Assembly: GCF_007993735.1 (NCBI RefSeq)
Contig: NZ_CP042453.1
Location: 1,488,001 to 1,552,000, forward strand
Direction of reading: 5' to 3'
Source of the DNA: Arenimonas daejeonensis
GTDB lineage: Bacteria; Pseudomonadota; Gammaproteobacteria; Xanthomonadales; Xanthomonadaceae
Length of the DNA stretch: 64,000 nucleotides
A model generated the notes under the pieces. That model saw nothing but the letters and a program-made list of their open reading frames with translations, was not told where the DNA came from and did no database searches. The stretch's first letter is position 1. Each line of letters opens with the position of its first letter. Shown piece after piece: positions 37,205 to 48,800 of this stretch. Made by a program: the position numbers and the translations under genes.

Positions 37205-40200
37205 ATGACCAATCGCAACCGGGTTCGGCTGTCGCAGCTCTCCCTCGGCCTGGCTATCGCCCTCGCGGCCGCGCCGGCGTTCGCCCAGAACACCACTGCC
37301 GTCGTCGGCGGTCGCATCGTTTCCGCCGATTCGCAGCCGGTCGCCGGTGCGCAGGTGACCATCCTGCACACGCCCACGGGCACGACCAGCACGGCCACCA
37401 CCAGTGCCGACGGCCGCTACAGCGCCCGCGGCCTGCGTGTCGGCGGCCCGTACACGATCACCATCGTCAAGGACGGCGTGACCGAAGTCCGCGAAGGCGT
37501 GTACCTGCAGCTCGCCGAGACCACCTCGGTCGACGCCACCCTGGGCCAGGCGACCACCACCCTGGCAACCGTTGAAGTCACCGGCACCACGACCCTTTCC
37601 GAAGTCTTCAGCGCGGACAAGATGGGCACCGGTACCAACGTCAGCCGCGAGCAGATCGAAGCGCTGCCGTCCGCCAACCGCAACATCCAGGACTACATCC
37701 GCCTGGATCCGCGCATCGCGCAGACCAGCAAGTCCGACGGCGCCATCTCGGCCGGCGGCCAGAACACCCGCTACAACCTGATCAAGATCGACGGCGTCGG
37801 CACGTCCGACCCGTTCGGCCTGGAGTCGAACAACCTGCCGACCGAGCGCCAGCCGGTGTCCATCGACGCCATCGAGGCGATCAACATCGACGTGGCCAAC
37901 TACGACACCACCATCTCCGGTGGTACCGGTGCGGTCGTCAACGCCGTCACCAAGTCGGGCACCAACGAATTCCACGGTTCGGCGTACTACACGCTACGCG
38001 ACGGCGACTGGGTGCGCGAGGACCTCAACGGCGTCGAGTTCAACGGCTTCGAGTCCGAGGACACCTACGGCGCCACCTTCGGCGGCCCGATCCTGAAGGA
38101 CCGCCTGTTCTTCTTCGTGAACTACGAGAACTACGTGCGTTCGGCCCCGGCCACCGGCTTCGGTGCCACCCCGTACGGCAACGGCAACATCACCGACCAG
38201 AACATCGCCGATGTGCAGGCCGCCGCCACCTCGTTCGGCTTCGACGCCGGCGGCACTGGTGGCCTCAACGCCGACACCGAGATCGAGGAATACGCGATCA
38301 AGCTGGACTGGAACATCACCGACAACCATCGTGCGGCGCTGCGCTACAGCTTCCTCGAACAGGGCGTGCTGCGCTTCCCGCAGGTGGACAACAACTCCGT
38401 CTCGCTGAGCTCGTTCTGGTACAACTACGCCAAGGAATTCGAGAGCACCGTGCTCGAGGTCTTCAGCGACTGGTCCGAGAACTTCTCGACCGAGTTCAAG
38501 GTGTCGCAGCGCGATTACACCGCGATCCGCGAAGCCAATTCGAACCTGCCGCAGATCGAAATCCGTGGCTTCGGCGGCAACAGCTCGATCTTCATCGGCA
38601 CCGAGCAGAACACCCACGTCAACCTGATCGACACCAAGCAGACCAGCGTCTTCGGCGCCGGCAACCTGTTCGTTGGCGACCACACGATCAAGTTTGGTTT
38701 CGACTGGGAAAACAACGACATCGTCAACTTCTACGGCCGCGACCTGAACGGCGTGTACGTGTTCAACAGCCTGGCCGACTTCCAGGCCGGCACGCCGAAC
38801 AGCTACATCGTGCGCGCACCGCGTCCGGGTGGCAGCTACGCCGACATCCCGGCGGCCTACGAGCAGGCGAACACCGGCCTGTTCGTGCAGGACAGCTGGG
38901 CGGTCAACTACAACCTGACCCTGCTGTTCGGCCTGCGCTACGACAAGCCTGACTTCGACGACCAGCGCCTGTACAACGAGTACGTTTCCAACATCTACGG
39001 CTACGACAACTCCAACACCGTCGACGCCGACATCCTGGCGCCGCGCTTCGGCTTCAACTACACCTTCGACAGCGAGCGTCCGACCCAGGTCCGCGGTGGC
39101 GTGGGCCTGTTAGGCGCGGTTCGCCGAACGTCTGGCTGGCCGGCGCTTACCAGAACACCGGTCTGAACTACGTGCAGTACGAGGAATTTGGCGGCGCGTT
39201 CCAGCCGACCGTGCCACCGTACATCCCGGCCTCCGGCACCGACCCGGCCTGCACCCCGATCCCGACCCTGCCCAGCTGCCCGCGCCAGAACGTCGACATC
39301 ATCGCGCCCGACTTCGCGCTGCCGTCGGTGTGGAAGGCCAACATCGCGTTCGACCACGAGCTGCCGTGGCACGGCATCGTGTTCACTGCCGAGTTCCTGC
39401 ACACCCAGGTCAAGGACGCCATCTTCATCCAGCGCCTCGACCCGTACAACGCCGCGGGCCAGGGCGTGACCGCCATCGGTCCGGACGGCCGCGAGCTGTT
39501 CTGGAACGACGCCGGCCTGGATCCGGCCAACACCGGCAGCTTCGGTATGTCCAACGGCACCAACGGCGCGTTCAACCGTGCCTTCCGTCCGAACGGCGTC
39601 GGTGACGTGTTCCTGATCAGCAACACCGACAAGGGCGAGAGCAACCAGTTCACCGTCAGCCTCGACCGTGCGATGGGCGACGCCTGGGCCTGGAGCCTGG
39701 CCTACACCTACACCGAAGCCACCGATGTCAGCCCGATGACCAGCTCGACCAACTCGTCGAACTGGGGCAGCAACCTGATCGGCAACCTCAACGAAGGCGT
39801 CGCTTACGACTCGCGCTACGCCATCAAGGACCGAATCACCGGCACCGTGCAGTGGAAGCACAACTTCTTCGGTGACAACGAAACCCGCGTCGCGATGTTC
39901 TACGAGGGTCGTTCGGGCCGTCCGTTCAGCTACATCTTCCGCAACGACGCCAACGGCGACAACGGCGCGTTCAACGACCTGTTCTACGTGCCGAACGGCC
40001 CGGGCGACGTGATCTGGACCGGCGGCGCGGCGATGGAAGAGTCGTTCTTCGAGTACCTGGCCCAGAACCCGGAGCTGGCGGCCTACTGCGCCGTATCGCC
40101 CCGGCCAACGGCTTCCGCACCGACTTCGTCAACAACTTCGACGTGCGCATCACCCAGGAGCTCCCGGGCTTCGCGGAAGGCCACAAGTCCATGCTGGCGC

Positions 40201-40469
40201 TCGACATCATGAACATCGGCAACCTGCTCAACGAAGACTGGGGCGTGATCGAGGACTACGGTTTCAACTCGACGCAGCAGCTGGCCAACTACGCCGGCAT
40301 CTGCACCGCGACCGTCACCCCGACCTGCCCGGCGGGCTCCGAGGGCAAGTACGTGTACCACTGGACGGGTCCGGCCGGCGGCCTGGGCGTGCAGGAAAAC
40401 AACAACGACAAGGGCAACACCGCGGTGTCGCGCTGGTCGGTCATGCTGAGCTTCAAGTACCAGTTCTGA
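37205..40469 (+). CDS. TonB-dependent receptor with carboxypeptidase-like N-terminal domain (Oar-like; two frame disruptions)
   Basis: A large outer-membrane receptor of about 1088 residues after correction. The signal peptide LSLGLAIALAAAPAFAQ is followed by a carboxypeptidase regulatory-like beta-sandwich (about 30-115, VVGGRIVSADSQPVAGAQVTI, DGRYSARGLRVGGPYTI), a plug (IEALPSANRNIQDYIRLDP; GAVVNAVTKSGTNEFHGSAYY) and a beta-barrel ending FKYQF. Breaks lie near 39113 (TTAGG, probably from TTCCAGG) and near 40097 (YCAGIAPANGF frame). Oar-like receptors are abundant in Xanthomonadales; the ligand cannot be predicted. It stands alone, followed by a terminator. Confidence 0.9.
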
Positions 40470-40491
40470 CCGACGCCCTCGTGGCGAATCG

Positions 40492-40521
40492 ACGGCCGGC
40501 GGGAAACCGCCGGCCGTTTTT
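40492..40521 (+). terminator. Rho-independent terminator after the TonB-dependent receptor gene
   Basis: ACGGCCGGCGG, loop GAAA, CCGCCGGCCGT followed by TTTTT. An 11-bp perfect GC stem with a U tract, 22 bases after the stop. Confidence 0.95.
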
Positions 40522-40595
40522 TATGCCCGTTCCGACGCCACCGCGCGGTGGTAAAGTCGACCGTTCATGACGACGAACGAGCGGTAGAGAAACCG

Positions 40596-41980
40596 ATGAG
40601 CGACCCGCAGAACCTTCCCGCCACCGCCAACGCCCGCATCTCGCCGCGCGGTGGCCTGGACATCCTTTCCCGCGACGAGGTGGCGCGCCTGCGTGACGCC
40701 TCCACCGGCGGCCAGCGCGACCTGCTGCGCCGCTGCGCCCTGGCGGTGCTGACCACCGGCAGCGACTCCGACGACCCGCGCGCCGCGTCCCTGCGTTATC
40801 CCGACTTCGACATCGAGGTGCAGCAGCAGGACCGCGGCATCAAGATCGAACTGCGCAACGCGCCGGCCTCGGCCTTCGTGGACGGCGAGATCATCCGCGG
40901 CATCGCCGAGAACCTGTTCGCGGTGGTGCGCGACATCGCCTACAACGCCAACGAAGTGCACGGCAGCGGCAAGTTCGACCTTGGTACGTCGGCCGGCATG
41001 ACCAGCGCCGTGTTCGAGATCCTGCGCAACGCCCGCGTGATGAAGTCCTACCAGGACCCGAGCCTGGTGGTGTGCTGGGGCGGCCACTCGATCAACCGCG
41101 ACGAATACCTGTACACCAAGAAGGTCGGCTACGAGCTCGGCCTGCGCGGCCTGGACATCTGCACCGGCTGCGGCCCGGGCGCGATGAAGGGGCCGATGAA
41201 GGGCGCCACCATCGCCCATGCCAAACAACGGCACTGGAAGCCGCGCTACATCGGCATCACCGAGCCCGGCATCATCGCGGCCGAATCGCCGAACCCGATC
41301 GTCAACCACCTGGTGATCATGCCGGACATCGAGAAGCGCCTGGAGGCTTTCGTCCGGCTCGGCCACGGCATCATCGTGTTCCCGGGCGGCGTCGGCACGG
41401 CCGAGGAGATCCTCTACCTGCTGGGCCTGCTGCTGCACCCGGACAACGCCGAACTGCCGTTCCCGCTGATCCTGACGGGGCCGCGCGAATCGGCCGCCTA
41501 TTTCGAGCAGATCGACCAGTTCCTGCGCCTGACCTGGGCGAGGCGGCGACGCCGCGCTACCGCATCATCGTCGATGATCCGGCCGAGGTCGCCCAGGCCA
41601 TGCGCCAGGGCCTCAAGCGGGTGCGTGAGCACCGGCTGAAAGAACAGGACGCCTTCTTCTTCAACTGGTCGCTGCACCTGCCGGAAGAGTTCCAACTTCC
41701 GTTCGCGCCCACCCATGCAGCGATGGCGGGCCTGAACCTGCACCGCGAACAACCGGCGCACCTGCTGGCCGCCGACCTGCGGCGCGCGTTTTCGGGCATC
41801 GTCGCCGGCAACGTGAAGGAAGAGGGCATGCGCGAGATCGAACGCCACGGCCCCTTCACCATCGACGGCGACAAGGACATCATGCGGGCCCTCGACGGCC
41901 TGCTGAATGCCTTCGTCGAGCAGCGGCGGATGAAGATCGCCGGCACCTACAAGCCGTGTTACCGGGTGGTCGGGGGCTGA
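40596..41980 (+). CDS. ppnN: Pyrimidine/purine nucleotide 5'-monophosphate nucleosidase PpnN (one frame disruption)
   Basis: A LOG-family nucleosidase (YgdH) hydrolysing NMPs to base and ribose 5-phosphate, bound and regulated by (p)ppGpp in E. coli. An N-terminal extension (1-130) is followed by the LOG Rossmann domain with [35 protein letters not shown] and [17 protein letters not shown], then the C-terminal PpnN domain ([17 protein letters not shown]). A base is lost near 41535 (GACCCTGGGC read as GACCTGGGC), breaking [18 protein letters not shown]. Corrected length is about 461 residues. Its 3' end overlaps the convergent kinase gene by 22 bases. Confidence 0.93.
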
Positions 41981-43044
41981 CCAGTGGTTTGTGCCGGCAG
42001 CGTGATGGTAGCCACGTAACGGCCGCCCGCGACCTCGGTGTCCAGATGCCCCCGTCCCTGGCTGAGAGCCAGGATGCGCTCCCGGGCCGAGATCAACCCC
42101 ACCTGATGCCCGCTGGCGGGCTGCTTGCCGCCGCTGGGCAGGTCGTTGCGGATGATTATCCGGACCGTGTCCGCATCAAGCAGCACGGTAACGTCGACCG
42201 CACCGCCGTTTGCTGAGGGCTCGACACCATGCCGTATCGCATTCTCGACCAGGGGCTGGATGGACAGGGTTGGGACCAGGACGTCCGGGAGCGTGTCCGG
42301 AAGTTGCCAGTGCAGCCGCAGTCGCGTGCCGAAACGCAGCGCCTCGATTTCGAGGTAGCGCTGTGCCAACGCCAGTTCGTCTTTCAGCGGGATTTCACGC
42401 GGACCCGAAAGCGCTGCGCGGAACAGGTCTGCCAGGTCCAGGAGCAGCCGTTCGGCTTCCCGGGCCTTGCATGCACTAGCGCCGCCCCGGTATTGAGCGT
42501 GTTGAACAGGAAGTGGGGACGGATCCTGGCCTGCAGGGCATCCAGTTCAGACTGTTTCGCGCGCAAGGCATGGAGCCGTCCCCGCCAGTAGTTGTCGAAA
42601 GCAGCCAGGCCCAGCAGACCGACCGTAAGCGAAATCCCGGACGTTCTAATGCCCAGGTTCCACCAGTCCGCGTCCGAGTCGAGCAGGGCCGTATCGAAAA
42701 AGGCGTGCGCCACAGCTGTGATCAACCAGCAATAGAGCAGGGCGACCAAGAGGGCGATCGCTGCGACGCGCTGCGGGGGAGGCGGTTGAGGGAATGCTTG
42801 GCCGCGTAGAGCGTTCCTAGCGTCAACAGAGCCATCCATTGGATCCATAGCGAGGCCAACCCGAAATAGACCCATCTGTCCTGGCTGAGGCCGGGTGCCA
42901 GGGCGAGTACGGCCGCCAGCCCTCGCCGCCAGTCACGACCCAAATGATGGCGCCAGCTTGCCAGAGGGCGTCCAGTGGGCGGTCGGGGGTGGGGCGTGTT
43001 GGGGTGTCATTCCGCGGGAGTGGGTCTCGGGGTACCACCATCAT
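41959..43044 (-). CDS. LytS/AlgZ(FimS)-type sensor histidine kinase (three frame disruptions)
   Basis: About 362 residues after correction. Four predicted membrane helices (ALWQAGAIIWVV; WIQWMALLTLGTLY; VAAIALLVALLYCWLITAVAHAFF; ISLTVGLLGLAAF) precede a His_kinase domain with RPHFLFNTLNT and a C-terminal ATPase with LSIQPLVENAIRHGV and GLISARERI. This is the architecture of AlgZ/FimS. Breaks lie near 42930 (GGCCTGG read as GGCTGG), near 42779 (C run) and near 42468 (probably CCCAGGG read as CCCGGG). The start at 43044 is uncertain. No AlgR-like regulator is adjacent. The minor pilin operon is divergent, as expected for a FimS-AlgR target. Confidence 0.84.
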
Positions 43045-43098
43045 GCCCGCAATCCATGGCATTCGCCTCGTCGACCACCGCCTGGTCCGGCTTCAGGG

Positions 43099-43107
43099 CC
43101 GTTCGTC
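43099..43107 (+). promoter_or_regulatory. AlgR-type binding site upstream of the minor pilin operon
   Basis: CCGTTCGTC is an exact copy of the core AlgR site known from Pseudomonas aeruginosa algD and fimU control. It lies 68 bases before the fimT ATG, in the gap shared with the divergent AlgZ/FimS-like kinase gene. The match is direct; function is inferred. Confidence 0.55.
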
Positions 43108-43174
43108 GGCAGGCGTTGGCACGCATGGCCGGGTTGGCGCTAACGTGGCCAAGCAAGTTCCGAGGGAAGGGCTT

Positions 43175-43754
43175 ATGGGACGCATCGAATCTACCCAGCG
43201 ACACGCTAGGGGTTGGACGGGGGCTCCGGTCCGCCGGCTTCACCCTGGTTGAGCTCATGATCACCATCGCGGTACTGGCAGTCGTGCTGGCCGTGGCGGT
43301 TCCCAGCTTCCAGGGGGTGATCAACCGCAACCGGCTGGTATCCGCTGCCAATGAAGCGGTCGGCGTGCTCCAGATCGCACGCATGGAGGCAATCCGCAGG
43401 AACGCCCGGGTCGAAATCTGCCCCAGCACCAATGGTGCCGCCTGCAGTGGTTCCAACTGGGCCCGGATGATCGTGCGCGTGGCCAGTTCTGGCGAGGTGG
43501 TGCGGGACGTCCAGGTTGTCGGGCAGGGAATTTCGGTCAAGGGCAGCGAGAATGCCGCGACCAATAACCGGATCGCCTTCAGCTCAGACGGCTTCGCCCG
43601 GGTCGGAAGCGGCACCGCCACCAGTGGCGGCCTGTCGGTGTGTTCCTCAAAGCTTCCTGATGCCGAGAACACCCGTGATGTCCTTGTGGCGGTCAGCCGG
43701 GTCAGCGTGACCGCGCGCAACGGAACTGCTGCCTGCACGGCCGCGGACGATTGA
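43175..43754 (+). CDS. fimT: Minor pilin FimT/GspH family (one probable frame disruption in the leader)
   Basis: A type IV pilin-like protein with a prepilin peptidase site SAG-FTLVELMITIAVLAVVL and a GspH C-terminal domain with paired Cys (EICPSTNGAACSGSNW; CSSKLPDAENTRD; AACTAADD). The best start is ATG 43175, seven bases after GGGAAGGG, but this frame joins the pilin frame only if one G is removed from the G run at 43219-43223. That gives a 21-residue leader and about 192 residues. First gene of fimT-pilV-pilW-pilX-pilY1-pilE. Confidence 0.82.
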
Positions 43755-43765
43755 GGGACTGCCTA

Positions 43766-44224
43766 ATGAAACCATCCACGTACTCCACTGGCATGCGGGC
43801 AGAACAGGCGGGCGCCAGCCTGCTTGAAGTATTGATCGCAGTGCTCATCCTGGCGATCGGTATGTTGGGTATAGCCGCGCTGCAGGCCATGACTCTCAAG
43901 AACACCCGGGGCGCAGCGGAGCGCACCACGGCGGTGATCCAGAGCTACGCGATGATGGACATGCTGCGTGCCAATCGCGGTGCTGCCGTCGCCGGCAACT
44001 ACAACCAGGGTTATCTGTGCGAAGCACCTGAGGACCCGGCCGCCAGCCAGATTGCTGGCGATATGGACCGCTGGATCGCCCAATTGCAGCAATCGATGGG
44101 GCCGACTGCCTGCGGACGCATCACCTGCGGCGCCCAGACCTGCACCATCGGCATACGCTGGAACGACGAACGCGCGTCTGGCGGCGAGGCTATTCAGGAA
44201 CTGACCACCGTGACCAGGCTCTGA
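43766..44224 (+). CDS. pilV: Minor pilin PilV
   Basis: A 152-residue minor pilin. Leader MKPSTYSTGMRAEQAG, then ASLLEVLIAVLILAIGMLGIAALQAM, the typical PilV N-helix in which Glu5 (SLLEVL) is retained. Four Cys in the C-terminal domain (ACGRITCGAQTCTIGIRW). It primes pilus assembly with FimU/W/X. Begins 11 bases after fimT. Confidence 0.9.
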   Translation: MKPSTYSTGMRAEQAGASLLEVLIAVLILAIGMLGIAALQAMTLKNTRGAAERTTAVIQSYAMMDMLRANRGAAVAGNYNQGYLCEAPEDPAASQIAGDMDRWIAQLQQSMGPTACGRITCGAQTCTIGIRWNDERASGGEAIQELTTVTRL

Positions 44225-44226
44225 CC

Positions 44227-45326
44227 ATGCGAACCAAACATCTGACCAGCAGCGGCAATCGCGGACGCCAGGCCGGGTTCTCGCTCATCGAGCTGATGAT
44301 CGCCCTCATCCTCGGTCTGCTTGTGGCCGCAGCCGCCGGTGGCGTCTTCATCTCCAACAAACGGGTCTACAACGCGACGGAAACCCCTGGGGGCGCATCC
44401 AGGAGAACACGCGCGTTGCGTTTGAACTGATGTCGCGCGATCTGCGCGAGGCGGGTGGCAATCCGTGCGCATCCACTGTCATTACGGTCAACCAGATGTC
44501 GTCCGGCGGCAACAACTGGTGGCAGAACTACGGTAACGGCATCACCGGGTACGGTGGTGCCGATGCCATGCCCGGGACCGCGACCGGCACGGGTGTCGCG
44601 GAGCGCGTGGCCGGCACCGACGCAGTGGATGTCCACATGGCCCGGGCCGGCGATATCCGGGTCACGTCCCACACCAACCCGAGCGCAGTCCTGGATGTGA
44701 CCAGCACCACGGGCCTGGCGGATGGCGACGTCCTGGTCGTCTGCAACCTGGACTATGCTTTTATCTTCCAGGCGACCGCATTGCCTTCGGGCACTTCGAT
44801 CCAGCACAACAGCGGCACCAGCCTCAACTGCGCGCAGGAATTCCAGTTCGAGGACCCGTGCGTCGCGGGCGGCGCCAGCGGCGACAATGGCTACTGCTTC
44901 GCACCGGGCACCCCGCCTATCAATCCCAACTGCGAAGAGTCCAGCGACACGCCCGCCTACGTGGCCCGGGTCGGGACCTTCCGCTGGTATGTGGGCAATA
45001 ACGCCCGTGGTGGTACTTCGCTATATCGGGTGGAACTCGCCAATCAGTCCGACACCGCCATCCCGGACACGGTGCTCTCCCAGGTGGAAGTGGTCGAAGG
45101 CGTCGAGGGCATGGAAGTCACCTATCTCGAGGCGGGCGAAACCAACTACGGCGCACCAGGCACGGTGGCTGACTGGGGCCGAGTGGTGGCGACGCGGGTC
45201 CAGTTGACCTTGACCGGTACCGAAGGCGCGCTGACCGAACGGGAAATCGAGGGTGTCGACGGCGATGCCTTGAGCAGGGTCATGACCCATGTGGTGACCT
45301 TGCGCAACAGGGAGAATCTGCTGTGA
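44227..45326 (+). CDS. pilW: Minor pilin PilW (one frame disruption)
   Basis: Leader MRTKHLTSSGNRGRQAG, then FSLIELMIALILGLLVAAAAGGVFISN, and a large C-terminal domain of PilW type (TRVAFELMSRDLREAGGNPC; VGTFRWYVGNNARGGTSLYR; REIEGVDGD). The frame breaks at 44386-44394, where ACCCCTGGGGGCGC probably stands for ACCCTGGGGCGC, restoring YNATETLGRIQENTRVAF. Corrected length is about 365 residues. Overlaps the pilX GTG by four bases. Confidence 0.9.
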
Positions 45327-45877
45327 AGACGACAGCTCTTGCCGGCCGCCGGACCCAGGCGGGCGTAACCTTGGTGATCGTGCTCTTGCTGTTGCTGGTC
45401 ATTACCTTGCTGGGCCTGGCGTCCATGCGTGGCGCCGTGCTCCAGGAGCGCATGAGCGGCAACGCATGGTTCCGCAGCGAAGCCTTTCAAGGGGCGGAAG
45501 CCGTCCTGCGCGAGGCGGAGTCCAACCTTGCGGTCGGTGGCCGTCCGACCGGCGTCCCGGCATCAGGCTGCAGTAGCGGCCTGTGCGCCATGCCGGTCAA
45601 TGGCGAAGCTTCCGCCTGGGAGGTGGATGATTTCTGGACCTCGGGCAGCGGATTCGCCACTTCGAACCTGGAAACATCGGAGATCATGCAGCGTTACGTG
45701 ATCGAAGACATGGGTGACGGGCGTGGCGAGTCCGAGGGCTGCACCAGCGACATCGACCTGTCGGCGCCGGAGTGCACAGCCGCTGGCGCCAGCGCGCGCA
45801 ACTACCGAATCACGGCTTTCAGCCGATTGTCCAATGGAGCCGAGGTCATGCTCCAGTCCACGTTCCAGTTGCCGTAA
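45323..45877 (+). CDS. pilX: Minor pilin assembly protein PilX
   Basis: A 184-residue PilX. GTG start, short leader, then a hydrophobic helix AGVTLVIVLLLLLVITLLGLASMRGAVLQERMSGN and the conserved RSEAFQGAEAVLREAE. This is the PilX_N pattern, without the usual Glu5. Intact. Lies between pilW and pilY1, as in Pseudomonas. Confidence 0.9.
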   Translation: MKTTALAGRRTQAGVTLVIVLLLLLVITLLGLASMRGAVLQERMSGNAWFRSEAFQGAEAVLREAESNLAVGGRPTGVPASGCSSGLCAMPVNGEASAWEVDDFWTSGSGFATSNLETSEIMQRYVIEDMGDGRGESEGCTSDIDLSAPECTAAGASARNYRITAFSRLSNGAEVMLQSTFQLP

Positions 45878-45891
45878 GGCAGGTGATCACC

Positions 45892-48800
45892 ATGAACAGC
45901 CATCCGATCCTTCGGGCGCGCATCAAGCCTCTTGCGGTTGCGGCCGCGTTTGTTGCGACCTTGTTCGCGCTGCCCGTCACGTCGGTGATGGCACAGAGCT
46001 TCCCGCAGTACCCGCTTCAGACGGGTGCGGGCGATGTCGAGCCGAACATCATGTTCATCCTCGATGATTCGGGGTCCATGGCATTCGATGAGATGCCTAA
46101 TCCCGATATCCCGAGCATCTGCCGCCGAAGCGGCTCCAACTGCACCAACCCTGCCCACAACATCACGCAGCAGGCATTCCCGGGCAATTCCGTCTACTAC
46201 AATCCGCAGACGGAATACGACCCATGGCTGAATTCCACCGGCAGCCCCATGACTGGAGGCACCACATTCACGTCGGTGTATGCCTCTTTCAATCATGCCG
46301 GCCCCGGCGCTTCTGGCGGTGAAAGCGATCTGGTGAACCTTTCCGACCCGAGCAGCTGCGAGAGCTACCGGGTGAATAGCGGCAGCGCCAACACCACCAT
46401 CTGCGGTGGTACCCAGACCTTCTTCGCCCCGAAGAACCCGGATCCGGCGGTGCATACGGACGCCTATCTCGCCAATTCGAACAACTATTACCGCTATCAG
46501 ATCCGCACGGTCAGCGGTTCCACGCAGTTCGTGCGCAGCGAGTTGGCGAATAGCGGCGCGGCCGGCTCGGTTGCCGGCCCGGCGAATTCGAACACCGTAC
46601 GGGATTTCAATGGGGTCGACGAAAACGACACCGAGACGACCACCATCAATCTCACCGATGGCTGGTTCACGGCGGTGACCAGCTTCTACAGCGGTGGCGG
46701 TGGCAGCGGCAATCTGCGTCTGCGCGTATACGATGTCAACAGCGGCAACCTCGTCTGCGAGGCGGACACCAACAACGGCGTTGCCGAAACCTGCACGGCG
46801 CACGGGTTGTCCTCGGGTCCGTTCAGGTTCGAGCTTTACGTTGCCAACGGCTCGGGTAACCGCGATCTTGATAATGTCCGCCTCACGGTCACCAGTGGCG
46901 GCAATGGTTGCACTGCACCAAGTGGCGGCGTCTATTCCTGGCGGGGCTGCACCATCGCAGTGCCTGTCCGCTTCCCGAGTTCGGACAACCGAAGTGCCGC
47001 CGACGAGCTGATCAATTACGCCACCTGGTTCTCCTATCACCGTACGCGCATGAAGATCGCCAAGGCCGGCGCCAGCGCGGCATTCAATCAGCTGGGCGGG
47101 AACGTCCGCGTCGGTTTCCGTTCGCTGCACGAAAACAATAGCAACACGGACTACGATATCCCGGTGGGTGACGGCAACAACGGCAACTTCGAAGGCACGG
47201 CCCGGAGCGACTGGTTCGGCAAGCTGTTCAACGCCAGAGGGCAGTCGGGCACGCCGCTGCGTGCCGCATTGCAGTCGACGGGTGAGTACTTCACCCAGAC
47301 CGGCGCCAGCGGCCCTTATGGCCCCGCCGCCGCCAACCAACTGGCCTGCCGGCAGAACTTCGCGATCCTGACCACCGACGGTTTCTGGAACGGCAGCCTC
47401 TCGACGTCCGTCGGCAATCAGGACGGCACCAGCGGCGCGTCCATCATCAACCACCGGTTGCCGTCGACCGATCCCAACTACGACGCCATCCGGTATACGC
47501 GGGCGCACCCGTACCAGGACGGTGCCGGCACGACCAACTACAGCAACACCTTGGCCGATGTCGCGATGAAGTACTGGAAGGAGGACCTGCGTACCGATCT
47601 GGACAATATCGTCCCGCCTGGTGCGGACAATCCCGCCTTCTGGCAGCACATGGTGACCTTCGGCATCTCGATCGGCCTCAAGGGCACGGTCGACCAGACG
47701 TCGGTGGCGCAGGTGCTGCAGGATGGCCGTCCGCGCATCAACGGCAGCAATGTCAACTGGCCGGATCCCACGGATACGGAAAACGCAGAGCGTATCGACG
47801 ATCTGCTGCATGCGGCCGTGAACGGCCACGGCGAATTCATCGCGGCGACCAGCGCGGACCGCTTCCGCGATGCCCTGGTCGGTGTGCTCGGCCAGATCCA
47901 GTCGCGCCTCGCCTCGGGTTCGAACGTGGCGACCAACAGCACGACCTTCCAGTCCGATACCCGCATGTACCAGGCGACCTACACCAGCGGCATCTGGACC
48001 GGTGATCTGGTCGCGCGCGACGTGACGGAGGTCGGCGGAATCTCGGATACCGAGGTTTGGCGTGTCTCCGCCCGCATCCTGGCGACCTACGCGGACGGAA
48101 ATACCAGCAACGACTACCACAATCGCAGCGTGTTCACGTGGAACGGCACGGCCGGTTCCAGCTTCCCCACCGGGACGCAATCCACGGCTTTGACGCGGGC
48201 TACGGGTTCCGCGGCTGTGACGGGAGCCGATAACGCAAGTTATATCAAGGGCGCACGCAGCCTGGAGGCGTCGAACGGCGGCTTGCTACGTAACCGCTCG
48301 TCGGTGCTCGGCGATATCATCAACTCGTCGCCGTTCTACGTCCGCGACAGCGAGACGATCTTCGTCGGCGCCAACGATGGCATGCTGCACGCCATCAATG
48401 CCCTCACCGGCGACGTCCGTTTCTCCTATGTCCCGGCGGGTGTGAACATGACCGCGCTGGCCTCGCTCAGTGATCCCGCCTACACCCACAATTTCTTCGT
48501 GGATGGTCCGGTGGCCGTGTCCGGCTCGCGCGTGGTTTCCGGCACCAACTACCTGGTCGGCACATTGGGCAGAGGCGGCAAGGGTGTCTTCGCGCTCAAT
48601 GTCACCGCACCGGCCAGCATGGCGGACAGTGGGGTGTTGTGGGACAAGACGGCTGCCGTGGATGCCGACATGGGCTACGTGACCGGCTTGCCGCTGATCG
48701 TCAACGGAAACAACGACGAAGCGCTGGCGATCGTTCCCAACGGTATCGACAGCACCAACGGAAGCGCCGTGCTCTACGTCTACAACGTCGCCACCGGTGC

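Noticed and set aside
43081-43146. Full -35/-10 promoter for fimT (TTGGCA at 43116 with TAACGT at 43141)
   Set aside because: Spacing of 19 bases and a weak -10 leave it unconvincing; only the AlgR-type site is reported.
45802-48180. 792-codon minus-strand frame opposite pilY1
   Set aside because: Antisense to a clearly recognisable PilY1 with signal peptide, vWA and propeller motifs; the antisense product has no family features.
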